A DNA stretch of 64,000 nucleotides, from NCBI GenBank assembly GCA_951848785.1, contig CATOUR010000040.1:1116001-1180000 (forward strand). The letters are read 5' to 3'. The DNA is from Callosobruchus maculatus (lineage: Eukaryota > Arthropoda > Insecta > Coleoptera > Chrysomelidae). The translations under genes and the position numbers were made by a program. The stretch's first letter is position 1; each line of letters starts with the position of its first letter. This document shows, piece by piece, positions 55,330 through 64,000 of the stretch. Under the pieces are notes generated by a model, which searched no databases, was not told where the DNA came from, and worked only from the letters and a program-made list of their open reading frames with translations.

Positions 55330-58300
55330 ACAAAAAAGTGCAGCTCGGGCTCCGACACACCGAGCTGCTGTTCCATTACCCAATGACTACTCCTCACACC
55401 GTGAGGTGAGCAATCACTGGGTCCGCGAATCGTGCGCCCTAAGTAGACGAAGGGACCCAAGGATGACTGCCTTCTGCATTCTGGCGGCTAAGATGTGCGC
55501 CGCCGCACGGCACACCGGTATTTTGCGCAGTGCAGAGAGCAGCGTATTCCTCATTCCACCTAGGGATCCAATGACCATAACCAGCAGACTTACAGTGTAG
55601 TCTGGCCAGAGCCTGCGAAGTTGTCCGAGCAACTCCTGATATTTGGTCCGCTTTTCCTCCTCCTTAGAGACGATGTTCACTTCGGCAGGCGCCGAAAACT
55701 CAATAACGAACATCGTCTTCTGTTGGTGGTCGAGAAGGACTATGTCGGGCTTGTTTGCCTGTACAAGCTCGAGCGTGGGGAACGAGTAGTTCCAGTAAAT
55801 CCGGCATCTCTCGTTCTCCACAACGGACTCTATATCCCCTGGAGCGTATGGCAGCACCGGTGTCTCATCGATACCGTATGAGTGCCTTAAATGATAGTAG
55901 AGCACTCGTAGAGCCGCGTTGTGCCGATGGACGTAAGCCGTCCCAGCGTACGTCTTACACGCCGACAAGAGATGCATAAGCGTCTCTGGCGCCTGTCGGC
56001 AAGCTCTACAATGGGTGTCGGGTACATCTACACCCATAACCCTTTTACGGTATACCAAGGTGTTGAAGACACCGTCTTGGCAAGCCATTATAAAGCCCTC
56101 AGTCTCCGACTTCAACCCACTAGACCTTAGGAAAGAGAAGGTCAACTGCTCAGACAAGCCATGCTCTTCTAGATGTTTGTAGAAGATTCCATGCATTGGC
56201 TTATCTTTATGAAGTCTTAAGAGGAAGTCGACTTCGGCAGTTTTAATGTGGGCTTTTAATTCTGCGGGAGCAAGTTCCGTAATGGCCTGCTGACACCTCC
56301 GCTTGAAGTCGAGTGTGAGGCTGAGCTCCTCGGCTGCTCGTTTCGCTGCGCTAAAAAGAAAGGCTCCTTTTCCCGCATTCTCGTGCTCTCGCACGAAGCG
56401 GATCAGGGGATCGGTGCTGTTCGTTACATAGCAGGCAGTGGCCAGTACTACTCTGTTGTGCAGACGCTCCAAACTCAATAGTCCACGCCCTCCCAGGTGT
56501 CGCGGGAGGTATATTCGCGGGACAGAGGACTTAGGATGCAGGCTTCTCTCCATATTCATCCTTTTGCGGGTCTTCGTGTCGATTTCCTTCAGCTCGTTCA
56601 CTTTCCAGTGTATAGCACCAAAGGTGTATAATAACAATGGGACCGCAAGCATGTTTGTGGCAGCGACTTTGTTCTTGCCGGACAGTTCTGACGACCAGAT
56701 CTGCCGGAGTCGGTGCAAATACTTGCGGCGGAGACACTCTTTAACCAATGTTGCCTCTTGGACATGACGCTGCGCCACTCCAAGGTAGGTATAAGTATCT
56801 CCGGCATGCAGTTGTCGCAAGATGCTCCCATCAACGAGCTGTTCCTCATCTCCACTATCTCCGCTTCGTCCTTTCTTGAGATGAACCAATGCACATTTGT
56901 CTGTCCCGAACTCCATTCCGATAGCATGACTGTACTCCTGCACCACCCTCAGCGATTGTTGTAGTTCGCGTTGGCCGGAGGCATAAAGTTTTAGGTCATC
57001 CATATAAAACAGATGGGTGACCTTGTGCCTCCGGTTATTGGGCGTGCCACAGCTGTATCCTTTAGTATTTCTCAGCGCTATGGAAAGAGGCAAAAGTGAG
57101 ATGCAAAAGAGCAAGGGACTCAAGGAGTCTCCTTGGAAGACACCTCTTTTCAATGACACCAACTCCGTCTGAACCCGAGTTTCACCTGATGTTATGGTGA
57201 ACCGGGTCTTCCAGAGTGGCATCAGTTGTTTGATGCACCCCACTATCTGATTATCCACCGAAAGACATTCCAACAGCCGCACAATGAGCTCATGAGACGT
57301 GCTGTCGAATGCCTTGCGATAGTCAATCCAGGCCATAGAAAGGTTTCGCTTGTACTGCACAGAGTCCTGCGTGACACATCGGTCAATCAGCAGGTTCTCC
57401 TTGCAGCCAGCTACTCCTTTCTTTGACCCTCTCTGTTCATACACGTCGAGAAATACAGGATTCACAGCTTGAAGGATACGCATGTACAAGATTCTGGTGA
57501 AGAGCTTGTAACACGCGTTCAGACATGTTATTGGCCTGTAGTTTTTGGGATCAGACAAATCTCCGGTCTTCGGGAGAAGCACGGTTCGACCCTCGACAAA
57601 CCAAGCCGGAATTGGCTGCTCCTGATTTAGCCACGAGTTAAAAACTCTAGCTAAATGCCGGTGGCAACTGGGGAATTTTTTCCACCAGTAGGTGTTTATG
57701 CCATCCGGGCCAGGAGCTGCGAAATTCTTTGCGCCTCGTAAGGCGTCAAGAATTTCTTCCGTGTTTATCGGGTGACGCAGTACATTCAAGTTAGGAGTCC
57801 TCCTACAAACGGACTCAAACTGCGCCAAGGCCGGAGCGTCTGCTGAGAGAGGTTTGGGTTGTTCGTAAATGTCCCTCCAAAAGGCCTCCACGCGATCAGC
57901 AGTTGGCGGCTGCTCTATGGCTGGAGGCGGCTGTTGGAAAAGGCGAGAAGGTCTTTCGTAGAACATTCTGTTCTGCTCCAGACCTCTCGCCCGCGCCACC
58001 AACGATCGCTTAGCAGCGATTAGCATCCGTATCCTGTCAAGACAGTGTTGCTTGACAACAACCAGTACCGCTTGACTGAGTGTATGATAGTCGCGCCTCA
58101 ACCCGTAGGCTATCTGGCGCACTCGGCGCGTAAATGGCTTCCCAGCCGCTCTATATTCCATCACACACTGGATACGGGATGCTTCCTGGCGAGCCAACTG
58201 GATTTTCGCTTCCATTTGGCGCACCCGTCTCTGTGCTCTCTCAACAGGAGAGTCTCTCACTCTCCCCTGTCTAGCTAGCCTCAGAGCCGCAGCGTAAATT

Positions 58301-58419
58301 TCGCAATTGATGCTCCAAATGTCAGAGGCCTCCGATAGACGTTCACCGACAACCTCATCCTCTCTCTTCAAATCTGCCAGCTTCAAGGACCTTCCGTTGT
58401 TATGCAAGGCCCTTCGGTC

Positions 58420-58420
<1 letters not shown>
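55330..58420 (-). mobile_element. Dong/R4-like non-LTR retrotransposon A
   Basis: About 3.1 kb, minus strand, nearly full coding length. The 5' side abuts a (TAA)n tract at 58421-58452, which is also the 3' tail of element B. The 3' UTR is short (55413-55330) and ends in TTTTTAATATAATTATATT. One uninterrupted ORF encodes RT and a restriction-like endonuclease. No initiator Met lies near the junction, so the 5' end is probably truncated. Confidence 0.82.
55414..58419 (-). CDS. RT + restriction-like endonuclease polyprotein (R4/Dong type)
   Basis: 1001 codons without a stop. The N-terminal ~200 residues are basic and helical (VERAQRRVRQMEAKIQLARQ). The RT has NFAAPGPDGI, TVLLPKTGDLSDPKNYRPIT, AWIDYRKAFDS (motif A), GVFQGDSLSPLLF (motif B) and LFYMDDLKLYAS (motif C). 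The C-terminal domain has a CCHC cluster (CRACRQAPETLMHLLSACKT, then H), followed by ANKPDIVLLD...VIEFSAPAEVNI, the PD-(D/E)xK-like restriction endonuclease of R2/R4-group elements. There is no APE and no RNase H. No bona fide start codon is visible upstream of the (TAA)n tract; the open frame running back through the tract as poly-Ile is not part of the protein. Confidence 0.85.
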   Translation of the reverse strand, partial: DRRALHNNGRSLKLADLKREDEVVGERLSEASDIWSINCEIYAAALRLARQGRVRDSPVERAQRRVRQMEAKIQLARQEASRIQCVMEYRAAGKPFTRRVRQIAYGLRRDYHTLSQAVLVVVKQHCLDRIRMLIAAKRSLVARARGLEQNRMFYERPSRLFQQPPPAIEQPPTADRVEAFWRDIYEQPKPLSADAPALAQFESVCRRTPNLNVLRHPINTEEILDALRGAKNFAAPGPDGINTYWWKKFPSCHRHLARVFNSWLNQEQPIPAWFVEGRTVLLPKTGDLSDPKNYRPITCLNACYKLFTRILYMRILQAVNPVFLDVYEQRGSKKGVAGCKENLLIDRCVTQDSVQYKRNLSMAWIDYRKAFDSTSHELIVRLLECLSVDNQIVGCIKQLMPLWKTRFTITSGETRVQTELVSLKRGVFQGDSLSPLLFCISLLPLSIALRNTKGYSCGTPNNRRHKVTHLFYMDDLKLYASGQRELQQSLRVVQEYSHAIGMEFGTDKCALVHLKKGRSGDSGDEEQLVDGSILRQLHAGDTYTYLGVAQRHVQEATLVKECLRRKYLHRLRQIWSSELSGKNKVAATNMLAVPLLLYTFGAIHWKVNELKEIDTKTRKRMNMERSLHPKSSVPRIYLPRHLGGRGLLSLERLHNRVVLATACYVTNSTDPLIRFVREHENAGKGAFLFSAAKRAAEELSLTLDFKRRCQQAITELAPAELKAHIKTAEVDFLLRLHKDKPMHGIFYKHLEEHGLSEQLTFSFLRSSGLKSETEGFIMACQDGVFNTLVYRKRVMGVDVPDTHCRACRQAPETLMHLLSACKTYAGTAYVHRHNAALRVLYYHLRHSYGIDETPVLPYAPGDIESVVENERCRIYWNYSFPTLELVQANKPDIVLLDHQQKTMFVIEFSAPAEVNIVSKEEEKRTKYQELLGQLRRLWPDYTVSLLVMVIGSLGGMRNTLLSALRKIPVCRAAAHILAARMQKAVILGSLRLLRAHDSRTQ

Positions 58421-58452
<32 letters not shown>
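58421..58452. repeat. (ATT)n microsatellite at element A/B junction
   Basis: 32 bp of perfect ATT repeat. In the minus-strand sense it is the (AAT)n tail of element B and the 5' boundary of element A. Confidence 0.95.
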
Positions 58453-60226
58453 CTGACTTTCTAAGTTCCACTCGCATAATTGCGGTAGCAACAAGTGTTG
58501 ACGGGCTGTGCCAAGTCAACACCCTGACTATTATTGATCGGAATTTAGGAAGGATCGCACAATATTACAGGTCTTCAGGATTACAGACTTTTGGAATACT
58601 TTGTGTAACTTTTCGTCTAGGCCCAGCTGTTGAAGGTGCTGTGTAAACGTGTTTGGTGTAAGGCCTGACACAGACATAATGAGGGGGACAATTGTGACTT
58701 TGTTTTGTTTCCAAAGTCGTTTTATTTCCATGGCAAGGTCCGTGTATTTGGATATCTTTCCAGCGTAGGTGTTTTGGATATTCACATCGTTGGGAATGGC
58801 TATATCTATCAAACAGGTAATGTTGTCGGCCTTTGACTGGATAACTATATCTGGTCTATTGGCTGGGATGGTCTTGTCTGTATGTATTTCAACGTCCCAG
58901 TATAGTTTGTACCGATCGTTTTCGAGTACTGATGTCGGAGTGTAATTGTAGTATGGATCTCTATTTTCTATTAGTTTGTTTGCTGTGGCTAGTGCTTGGT
59001 ATATGACCTTGGCCACAGAGTTATGTCTGGCTGTGTATTCGGTACCGGCAAGAACTTTGCATCCGCTTGTTATGTGATCTATTCTTTCTTTTTGTTGGTG
59101 ACATTTTCTGCAGCTATCTTCTGTTATGGATGGATCTTTAATTATGTATTTCTTGTAGTTTCTTGTCGCAATAACTTGGTCCTGGATAGCAAGCATAAAT
59201 TCTTCAGTTTCTGGAAAGAGCTGGCCATCCTGCAGCCAGGTGTATGACTGTTTTTCGTTTATGTGGTCTTGCGTAATACGGTATCTATGCTTGCCATGGA
59301 GTGGTTTCTGCGACCAGGTGTTTATTTTTCCTTGTTGCGATTGTGTGGGATTGTGTGTGTCTGTGGCATGGTCTGGACATAATAGGTTGAGTGGTGTATA
59401 GTTTTTGTCTGCTTTTATTATTGCTCGATGTAAATTTGTTTGTTTGTTTGTTGTCTGAGTGTCTTTATTTGTCTTGTGCGAAGCGACTGTATATCTACAG
59501 TCCCTCTGCCTCCTTGTTTCCTAACTACGGTGAGCCTTTCTTTGCATGCGTTTGGATGTGATATTCGGTGTTTCGTGAGTTCTGTCCGTATGAGGATGTG
59601 GATGTTTTCTATATCAGTGTGTGACCACTTGATGATGCTGAAGGAGTATGTGAGAACTGGTATCGCAAATGTGTTAATGGCTTTTGTAAGGTTTCTAGAA
59701 TTCAATTTTGTTTTTAGTAGCTTTATAAGGCGATCTCTGAACTCTTGGGTTAGTTGTGCCTTGACTTTTGTGTGGTCTATTTTAACGTTCTGATTGAAGC
59801 CCAGGTACTTGTATGTTTCGTCCTTGTTCATGTTGTTTAGTGTTTGGCCAGTTACTGTTTCCTGTTCGGGGTGGTCCTTCCATTGGCCTTTGTTGATGTG
59901 GAGGACCTTGCATTTACTCATTCCGAATTCCATTCTGACGTCTGACGAGCAAACTTCTGTTATTCTGATTAACTCTCTCAGTTATACTTCATTGGCGGCA
60001 TATAGTTTTATATCATCCATGTAGAGGAGATGATTGATTTTGTGTTGATTTAATCTCTCGTGTCTAATGTTGAAACCGCAGTTTGTGTTGTTAAGTGCGT
60101 TGGAGAGTGGGTTCAGACAGAGACAGAACCACAGTGAACTGAGAGAGTCACCCTGGAAGATGCCGCGTCTTATGTGTAGCTCATCTGTCTTTATATGGCC
60201 GTCCTGCGTTTTGAGATGTATGCTGG
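58453..60226 (-). pseudogene. Dong/R4-like non-LTR retrotransposon B, 5'-truncated
   Basis: Starts within the RT at LKTQDGHIKTDELHIRRGIF, continues with GDSLS (motif B) and HLLYMDDIKLYAANEV (motif C). A TAA follows in frame at 59983, then FGMSKCKVLHINKGQW and KYLGFNQNVKID. After a frameshift the C-terminal part at 59196-58531 has CRKCHQQKERIDHITSGCKV, the RHN box and NRPDIVIQSKADNITCLIDI, the restriction-like endonuclease. Distinct family from element A. The 3' UTR (58530-58453) ends in (AAT)n. The 5' truncation point abuts another (TTA)8 tract at 60227-60250. Confidence 0.83.
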
Positions 60227-60250
60227 TTATTATTATTATTATTATTATTT
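60227..60250. repeat. (TTA)8 microsatellite
   Basis: 24 bp of TTA repeat at the 5' junction of element B. Sequence beyond it (60255-60320) is unrelated to the element. Confidence 0.93.
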
Positions 60251-61322
60251 TCTTTGCTCTTTTTAGTGTTGTTTCACATCTTCGAATAGCTACGTTCCGC
60301 GCTTCAATAGACATTTGCCGTACGCCCCTCTATATAGAATTATATGAATGCCTATGACTAGGATGGATTAAATAAACGCCGAGGTAGATCGTAAAATGTT
60401 TTATGTTTTGCGAGAAGAAATTGCATTTATATTACGTTTTGAGCCTGCTCTCAAGTGACATTTATGTCTTTCCAGTAGAACAGTGACGAGATATATATTT
60501 TGTGTGGTACTGGCGTTGTCCGCCTATTCGAAAAGGCTCACTTATCACATTGCTCAGAGATGATATAAAAATCAGTTTTCTAGCACCTACTTCGAATGAC
60601 TATATGACTTTTATCAACATCACAACGCATATAAGCATGGATACATTCCACATGACATAAAGAGAGTACTGATTAGTAGGGCAAGACGAAATAATATAAA
60701 TTGATACCAGATTCATCTTCCGAACAAGCTTTAATCTAGCGTAGGCAAAGGACCATTAATATTTTCATTTTTTCTCACCTTTCCAGTTGAGAATGAGTGA
60801 AGTCCATAACCTGTACTCTGGTGTTCTCTGATCTTAGGATATAATATGGTAACTGTACAGTTTTCATGTGTCTTCTGCACGAGAGATTGGAGAATTTTAG
60901 ATCTATGAGCAACTTATGGTACCTTCGGTGGCTGCCATCTCATCTTCTACAATCTATTCTTTGTACTATGTTTTTAAATTGTTACGGTCGGATTTTACGT
61001 CCTACCAAAGTTACAATAACGCTTTCGCGTCTAGACTATTTTTAGAATATAACTATGCTATATAGAAATCGAATAGCAAAAGACAGCCGGACTATCATAC
61101 ACCGATTCACCGAAATTGCCAACCAAGACAAGTTGTGTACATATTTCCTAGATGCAAGATAGTCATAGTTTTTATTATTGCAAAACGAATCAGCACATTC
61201 CATTCCACACAACAATAGTATATGCTACCTCACATCTTTGAAGTTCATGTTTGGTTAATGGTGATCTTTAAATGATCTGAACAAAGCAATATCCTAAAAC
61301 ATTCGTCCGAGTCATTATCCTC
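60251..61322. other. No recognisable gene
   Basis: About 1.07 kb AT-rich sequence. No ORF, TIR or tandem repeat supported. Confidence 0.45.
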
Positions 61323-61549
61323 TAAAGCCTCGTGTCCACTAGCAAATAAAATTGCTAGAGTAACTCTCACAAGTCAATTGCGTAGCGTGTGCACGACGTC
61401 ACTAGAGAAATATTGCAGCAAAATTACTTGCACATAAAGGACTTGCTGAGAGCTTGTAGTGTACACCGTAACTCTCAGGAAATTGGTTTGCCACAAAAAT
61501 TTCGAGACTGTTTCGAAAGTCTTGCAGCAAGGAGTGTTGTAAATCAAAT

Positions 61550-61858
61550 ATGGAGAAGTTCAACTGGACGACAGAGGATACGTGTCTTTCAATTGAAAAT
61601 TTTGAACTGTATCCTGAATTCTGGAATGTACGTACTACAGAATTTAAGGACAGAGTCAAGAAGCAGAATGCATTACAAAAATTGGGCGACCTATTTAATA
61701 CTTCTACAGCGGAAATTCAGAGGAAGATACATAATTTGAGAATGCAAGTTAACCATGAGTGGAGAAAAATTCAAAGAAAGAAACGTGGGCAAGGGACTAA
61801 TGAAATATATAAGAGCACTTGGGAGTTCTTTGACTCATTAAAGTTCATGTATCCCTAG
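61550..61858 (+). CDS. MADF (Myb/SANT-like) DNA-binding protein of Harbinger element
   Basis: 102 codons from the ATG at 61550. Residues about 12-98 form a MADF domain: ENFELYPEFWNVRTTEFKDR, KQNALQKLGDLFNTSTAEIQ, KIHNLRMQVNHEWRKIQRKK and IYKSTWEFFDSLKFM. In Harbinger elements such a protein binds the transposon ends and aids nuclear import of the nuclease. The ORF ends right after the domain at a TAG next to a duplicated GTATCCCTAG, so the C-terminal tail usual in this family may be lost. An overlapping frame (61389-61739) is a shadow. Confidence 0.75.
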   Translation: MEKFNWTTEDTCLSIENFELYPEFWNVRTTEFKDRVKKQNALQKLGDLFNTSTAEIQRKIHNLRMQVNHEWRKIQRKKRGQGTNEIYKSTWEFFDSLKFMYP

Positions 61859-61869
61859 GTATCCCTAGA

Positions 61870-63305
61870 GTAGTTTTACGCTTTTTTTATAACTGAGCAG
61901 ACTGCGCAGGCAGAGCCTAAATACCAGAGTACCGCGGCTGCTGTGAAAGGGTTATGTTAGGGGAAGTTTGTTAACGCGAGATTTGAATGGGACAATACCC
62001 GCAGGCCCAATAAATACATCTTCTGGCAGTTCATTCCAAGCCTTGGACACCCTGGGAATAAATGTGCGGTTGTACCGCTCAGTTCTTGATGTATGAAGAA
62101 CGACCGTCTTAGGATGAGATACAGCGGTCGCACAGGTACATCCGATAGGAGCAGTGAGCGGCGAAACGATAGAGGATAGCTCAGAGGAGCAGACTCCGTT
62201 GAAATATCGGTAAAAGAGTAAGAGATCACCAAGAACACGCCGGTGAGAAAGAGACTGAAGGTGGCGCGTTAAGGCCGGATCGCCAATTAGTCGAATTGCT
62301 CTTCTCTGGACGGCATCTAGTATAGACAGGGTAGTAGGGGCAGCAGCTCCCCAGACATGAGAGCAATACTCCAGGCAAGGTCTTATCTGGGCTTTATTAT
62401 ATAGCGTGATGAGGTTACATGGTGAGAAATACTTTCTGGCTCTAAATAGGTACCCAAGCTTTTTACCAGCAGCTGTTGCAATTGACGTGACGTGTTCGTG
62501 CCAGATCAGATTTTCTGTAATATTGCCTCCTAACAGCTTGAATGAGTGACTCCTTGGCAGAGCCTGCTTGTTCATTAGAACCTGGTGTTGGCTTGGGCAC
62601 TTCTTGTTTGATAGCGTACAATACTGGGTCTTGGAAGCATTAAATTTAACCATATTCTTAAGCCCCCAAGCGGTAATGGTATCGAGATCCTTTGAAAGTG
62701 AAGCTGCCACGGCCAGTCTTCTGCGTTCCAGCTCGACCACAGAGATCGGCCTATTGCTCATAATGCCTGGGTTTGTAGTGCTAGAGAGTAGATCATTAAT
62801 GTGAAGCAGAAACAGTGTCAGAGCTAATACCGATCCCTGCGGAACTCCGGCATTGATGCTATGAAAAGAAGAGGAAAAGCCGTCTACCACGACAGAGATT
62901 TTCCGACCTGAGAGGAAGTCTGCGAGCCAACCGCAGAGCTTAACAGGGAGCCCATAAGACGGAAGCTTGTTTAGGAGAGCTGCATGCCACAGTTGATCGA
63001 ATGCCTTTGGAATATCGAGAGCAACGACGTGAGCCTCGCCAAATGATTAAATGAGTTTGTTCCACACGTGTGACGTAAGCCAGGAGATCTCCAATTGATC
63101 TTTCGTGTCGGAATCCATATTGTCTGTCGTTGATTAAGTGATGGAGCTCTAGGTATTTAATGAGCTCTTGGTTGACGCATCTCTCCATCACTTTACTGAT
63201 GACAGAAAGCAGAGCTATAGGTCTGTAGTTGGTCGGATCAGTTTTGGATCCCTGTTTTGGCACCGGCTGGATGCAAGCTGTTTTCCAGTCTTTTGGCTGA
63301 ATCCA
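61870..63305 (-). pseudogene. Jockey/CR1-like non-LTR element inserted in the Harbinger element
   Basis: Reads on the minus strand from IQPKDWKTACIQPVPKQGSK (63304) through NYRPIALLSVISKVMERCVN, YGFRHERSIGDLLAYVT and, after frameshifts, INAGVPQGSVLALTLFLLHI (motif B). The YADD region is missing: LLSSTTNP joins directly to GIMSNRPI at about 62770. An open 312-codon stretch (62890-61952) covers the thumb to FIPRVSKAWNELPEDVFIGP. The 3' end has an A-run (complement of T7) at 61880-61886. Truncated at the 5' end in the RT fingers. Confidence 0.87.
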
Positions 63306-63410
63306 CTTTGTCACTCAACATTTTCTCCGCCTTTTGGTATCTTTCTCTTGTTTTTTTTTTATTAAATATATCACAGCTACCCCAGCAGCTACAGATTTCG
63401 CATACGACAT
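63305..63410 (-). pseudogene. Harbinger nuclease N-terminal relic
   Basis: ATG at 63410, then SYAKSVAAGVAVIYLIKKK and EKDTKRRRKC, the hydrophobic-then-basic start typical of insect Harbinger nucleases. It has TGA in place of the Trp after RRKC, then VTKW. It runs straight into the RT sequence of the inserted element. The catalytic part is gone. Confidence 0.6.
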
Positions 63411-63579
63411 CATTCTTATCTATAGTGTACACGGAATCAGAACAATCAAGCACAAGAGAAATTGCGAGAGCAATTTCCTAGATTAAATCTGCGAACAATT
63501 AAAAGATAGTGTAAACAAACAAGCAAGTACTTGCTGAAAAAACTATCAGAAGTTACTTGCAAGTGGACACGAGGCTTAA

Positions 63580-64000
63580 AACGGTTTGCGGCCGTCCAAC
63601 ACTTTTGTATCGCAATGTACACAGCTCGTCGATACTGGACACGAAATTGATTGCGACAAGCACCGTTAACAATGGCAATTCGGACCCGGTGGCAAAGTGG
63701 TACATTTATTTACGCTGCGGAGTACTTCGCCTCCCTAATACACGATCCCCCCCGGGGAGGCGGTTGGAGGCGTCGAACAAACACTATGCCGCATCAGTTT
63801 AATCTATTTGCATGGTATTGAATGCCACCCTGGCCTCTAATCTAAATGGCCTAGTTGCGAATGAAGGTGTTTATGAAATGTTTATTGTTATTCACATTCA
63901 CTGGTTCATGTCGTGTTCATGTTCATGTTTTAAGTTTTGGTCTCACAGAACGAAGATCAAAAATTTCCCACGCCCTTGATTTTTAGTTTCAACCCAAAAA
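63580..64000. other. No recognisable gene
   Basis: Short mixed-composition tract. A GC-rich stretch (CCCCCCGGGGAGGCGGTTGG near 63749) stands out, but I cannot assign it. Confidence 0.4.

Larger units (their letters stand above)
61326..63576. mobile_element. PIF/Harbinger transposon carrying a nested non-LTR element
   Basis: Termini AGCCTCGTGTCCACT(A/T)GCAA inverted at 61326 and 63576, flanked by TAA on both sides (61323-61325, 63577-63579), the 3-bp duplication typical of PIF/Harbinger. Inside are a plus-strand MADF ORF (61550-61858) and, near the right end on the minus strand, a nuclease-gene start relic (63410-63305). The rest of the nuclease is replaced by a Jockey/CR1-like element at 61870-63305. 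The two-gene layout, Myb/SANT-like plus nuclease in opposite orientation, is normal for the superfamily. Confidence 0.85.

Noticed and set aside
58421..58494. Upstream extension of the Dong-like ORF with poly-isoleucine
   Set aside because: It is the (ATT)n tract and 3' UTR of the neighbouring element read through in frame, not protein-coding sequence.
1..64000. LTR retrotransposons or integrated viral genomes
   Set aside because: No gag-pol with protease and integrase, no long direct terminal repeats with a primer-binding site, and no viral structural genes were seen.

Overview
The window looks like repeat-rich intergenic or intronic DNA of an arthropod, most probably an insect. It is AT-rich. 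Nearly everything recognisable is a transposable element: APE/RNase H non-LTR elements, Jockey/CR1-like and RTE-like elements, Dong/R4-like elements, P-type THAP transposons, PIF/Harbinger and DUF4817-mariner. There is no bacterial gene organisation, and no rRNA or tRNA was seen. The only host-gene piece I recognise is one exon of a carbonic anhydrase-related protein (CA10/11 type) at 43397-43551, with clear splice sites. The order cannot be fixed from the sequence; beetle or hemipteran are guesses.

Layout. 1-1110: minus-strand relic of the same APE/RNase H non-LTR family that is present full length at 4722-10313, where both ORFs are open, the target duplication is 14 bp and the 3' tail is (ATTC)n. 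1590-3300: 5'-truncated I-like element. 10440-11370: CR1/Jockey-like 3' fragment. 11700-15042: a decayed THAP/P-type element with a second P-type element (11764-13132) nested inside it. 15065-15352: a short non-autonomous DNA transposon with an 8-bp duplication. 16860-17790: degenerate tandem repeat broken by a non-LTR fragment. 19697-20345 and 22833-24914: long palindromic fold-back elements. 20500-21640: RTE-like pseudogene. 25075-25195: hammerhead ribozyme repeat. 25790-28040: Jockey/CR1-like pseudogene.

28453-34606 is a structurally complete P-type transposon. A three-exon THAP-transposase gene of 811 codons can be assembled on the minus strand with every splice junction in frame. An 807-bp internally deleted derivative lies at 48880-49686. 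34690-35105: RTE-like 3' end. 35139-36366: about eight ~158-bp satellite monomers with a three-monomer higher-order period. 36720-38290: RNase H pseudogene split by another non-LTR insertion. 38876-39657: DUF4817/mariner relic. 39720-40265 and 41230-41880: non-LTR fragments.

43397-43551 is the host exon. 43990-45857: two adjoining or nested fold-backs. 46440-47580: non-LTR pseudogene. 48510-48872: SINE-like unit with an RTE-derived tail. 50118-51188: TIR element full of GAATATTC motifs. 51220-52025: Jockey/CR1-like fragment. 52453-54294: a further large fold-back. 54842-54952: second hammerhead repeat, minus strand. 55330-60226: two Dong/R4-type elements (restriction-like endonuclease) in tandem, each abutting a (TAA)n tract. 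61326-63576: PIF/Harbinger element with a TAA duplication, a MADF-domain ORF and a non-LTR element inserted inside it.

The points most worth a second look are the pair of hammerhead ribozymes, the apparently intact P-type transposon with its microhomology-deleted derivative, the intact non-LTR element, and the fold-backs that share a common ~60-bp cassette.
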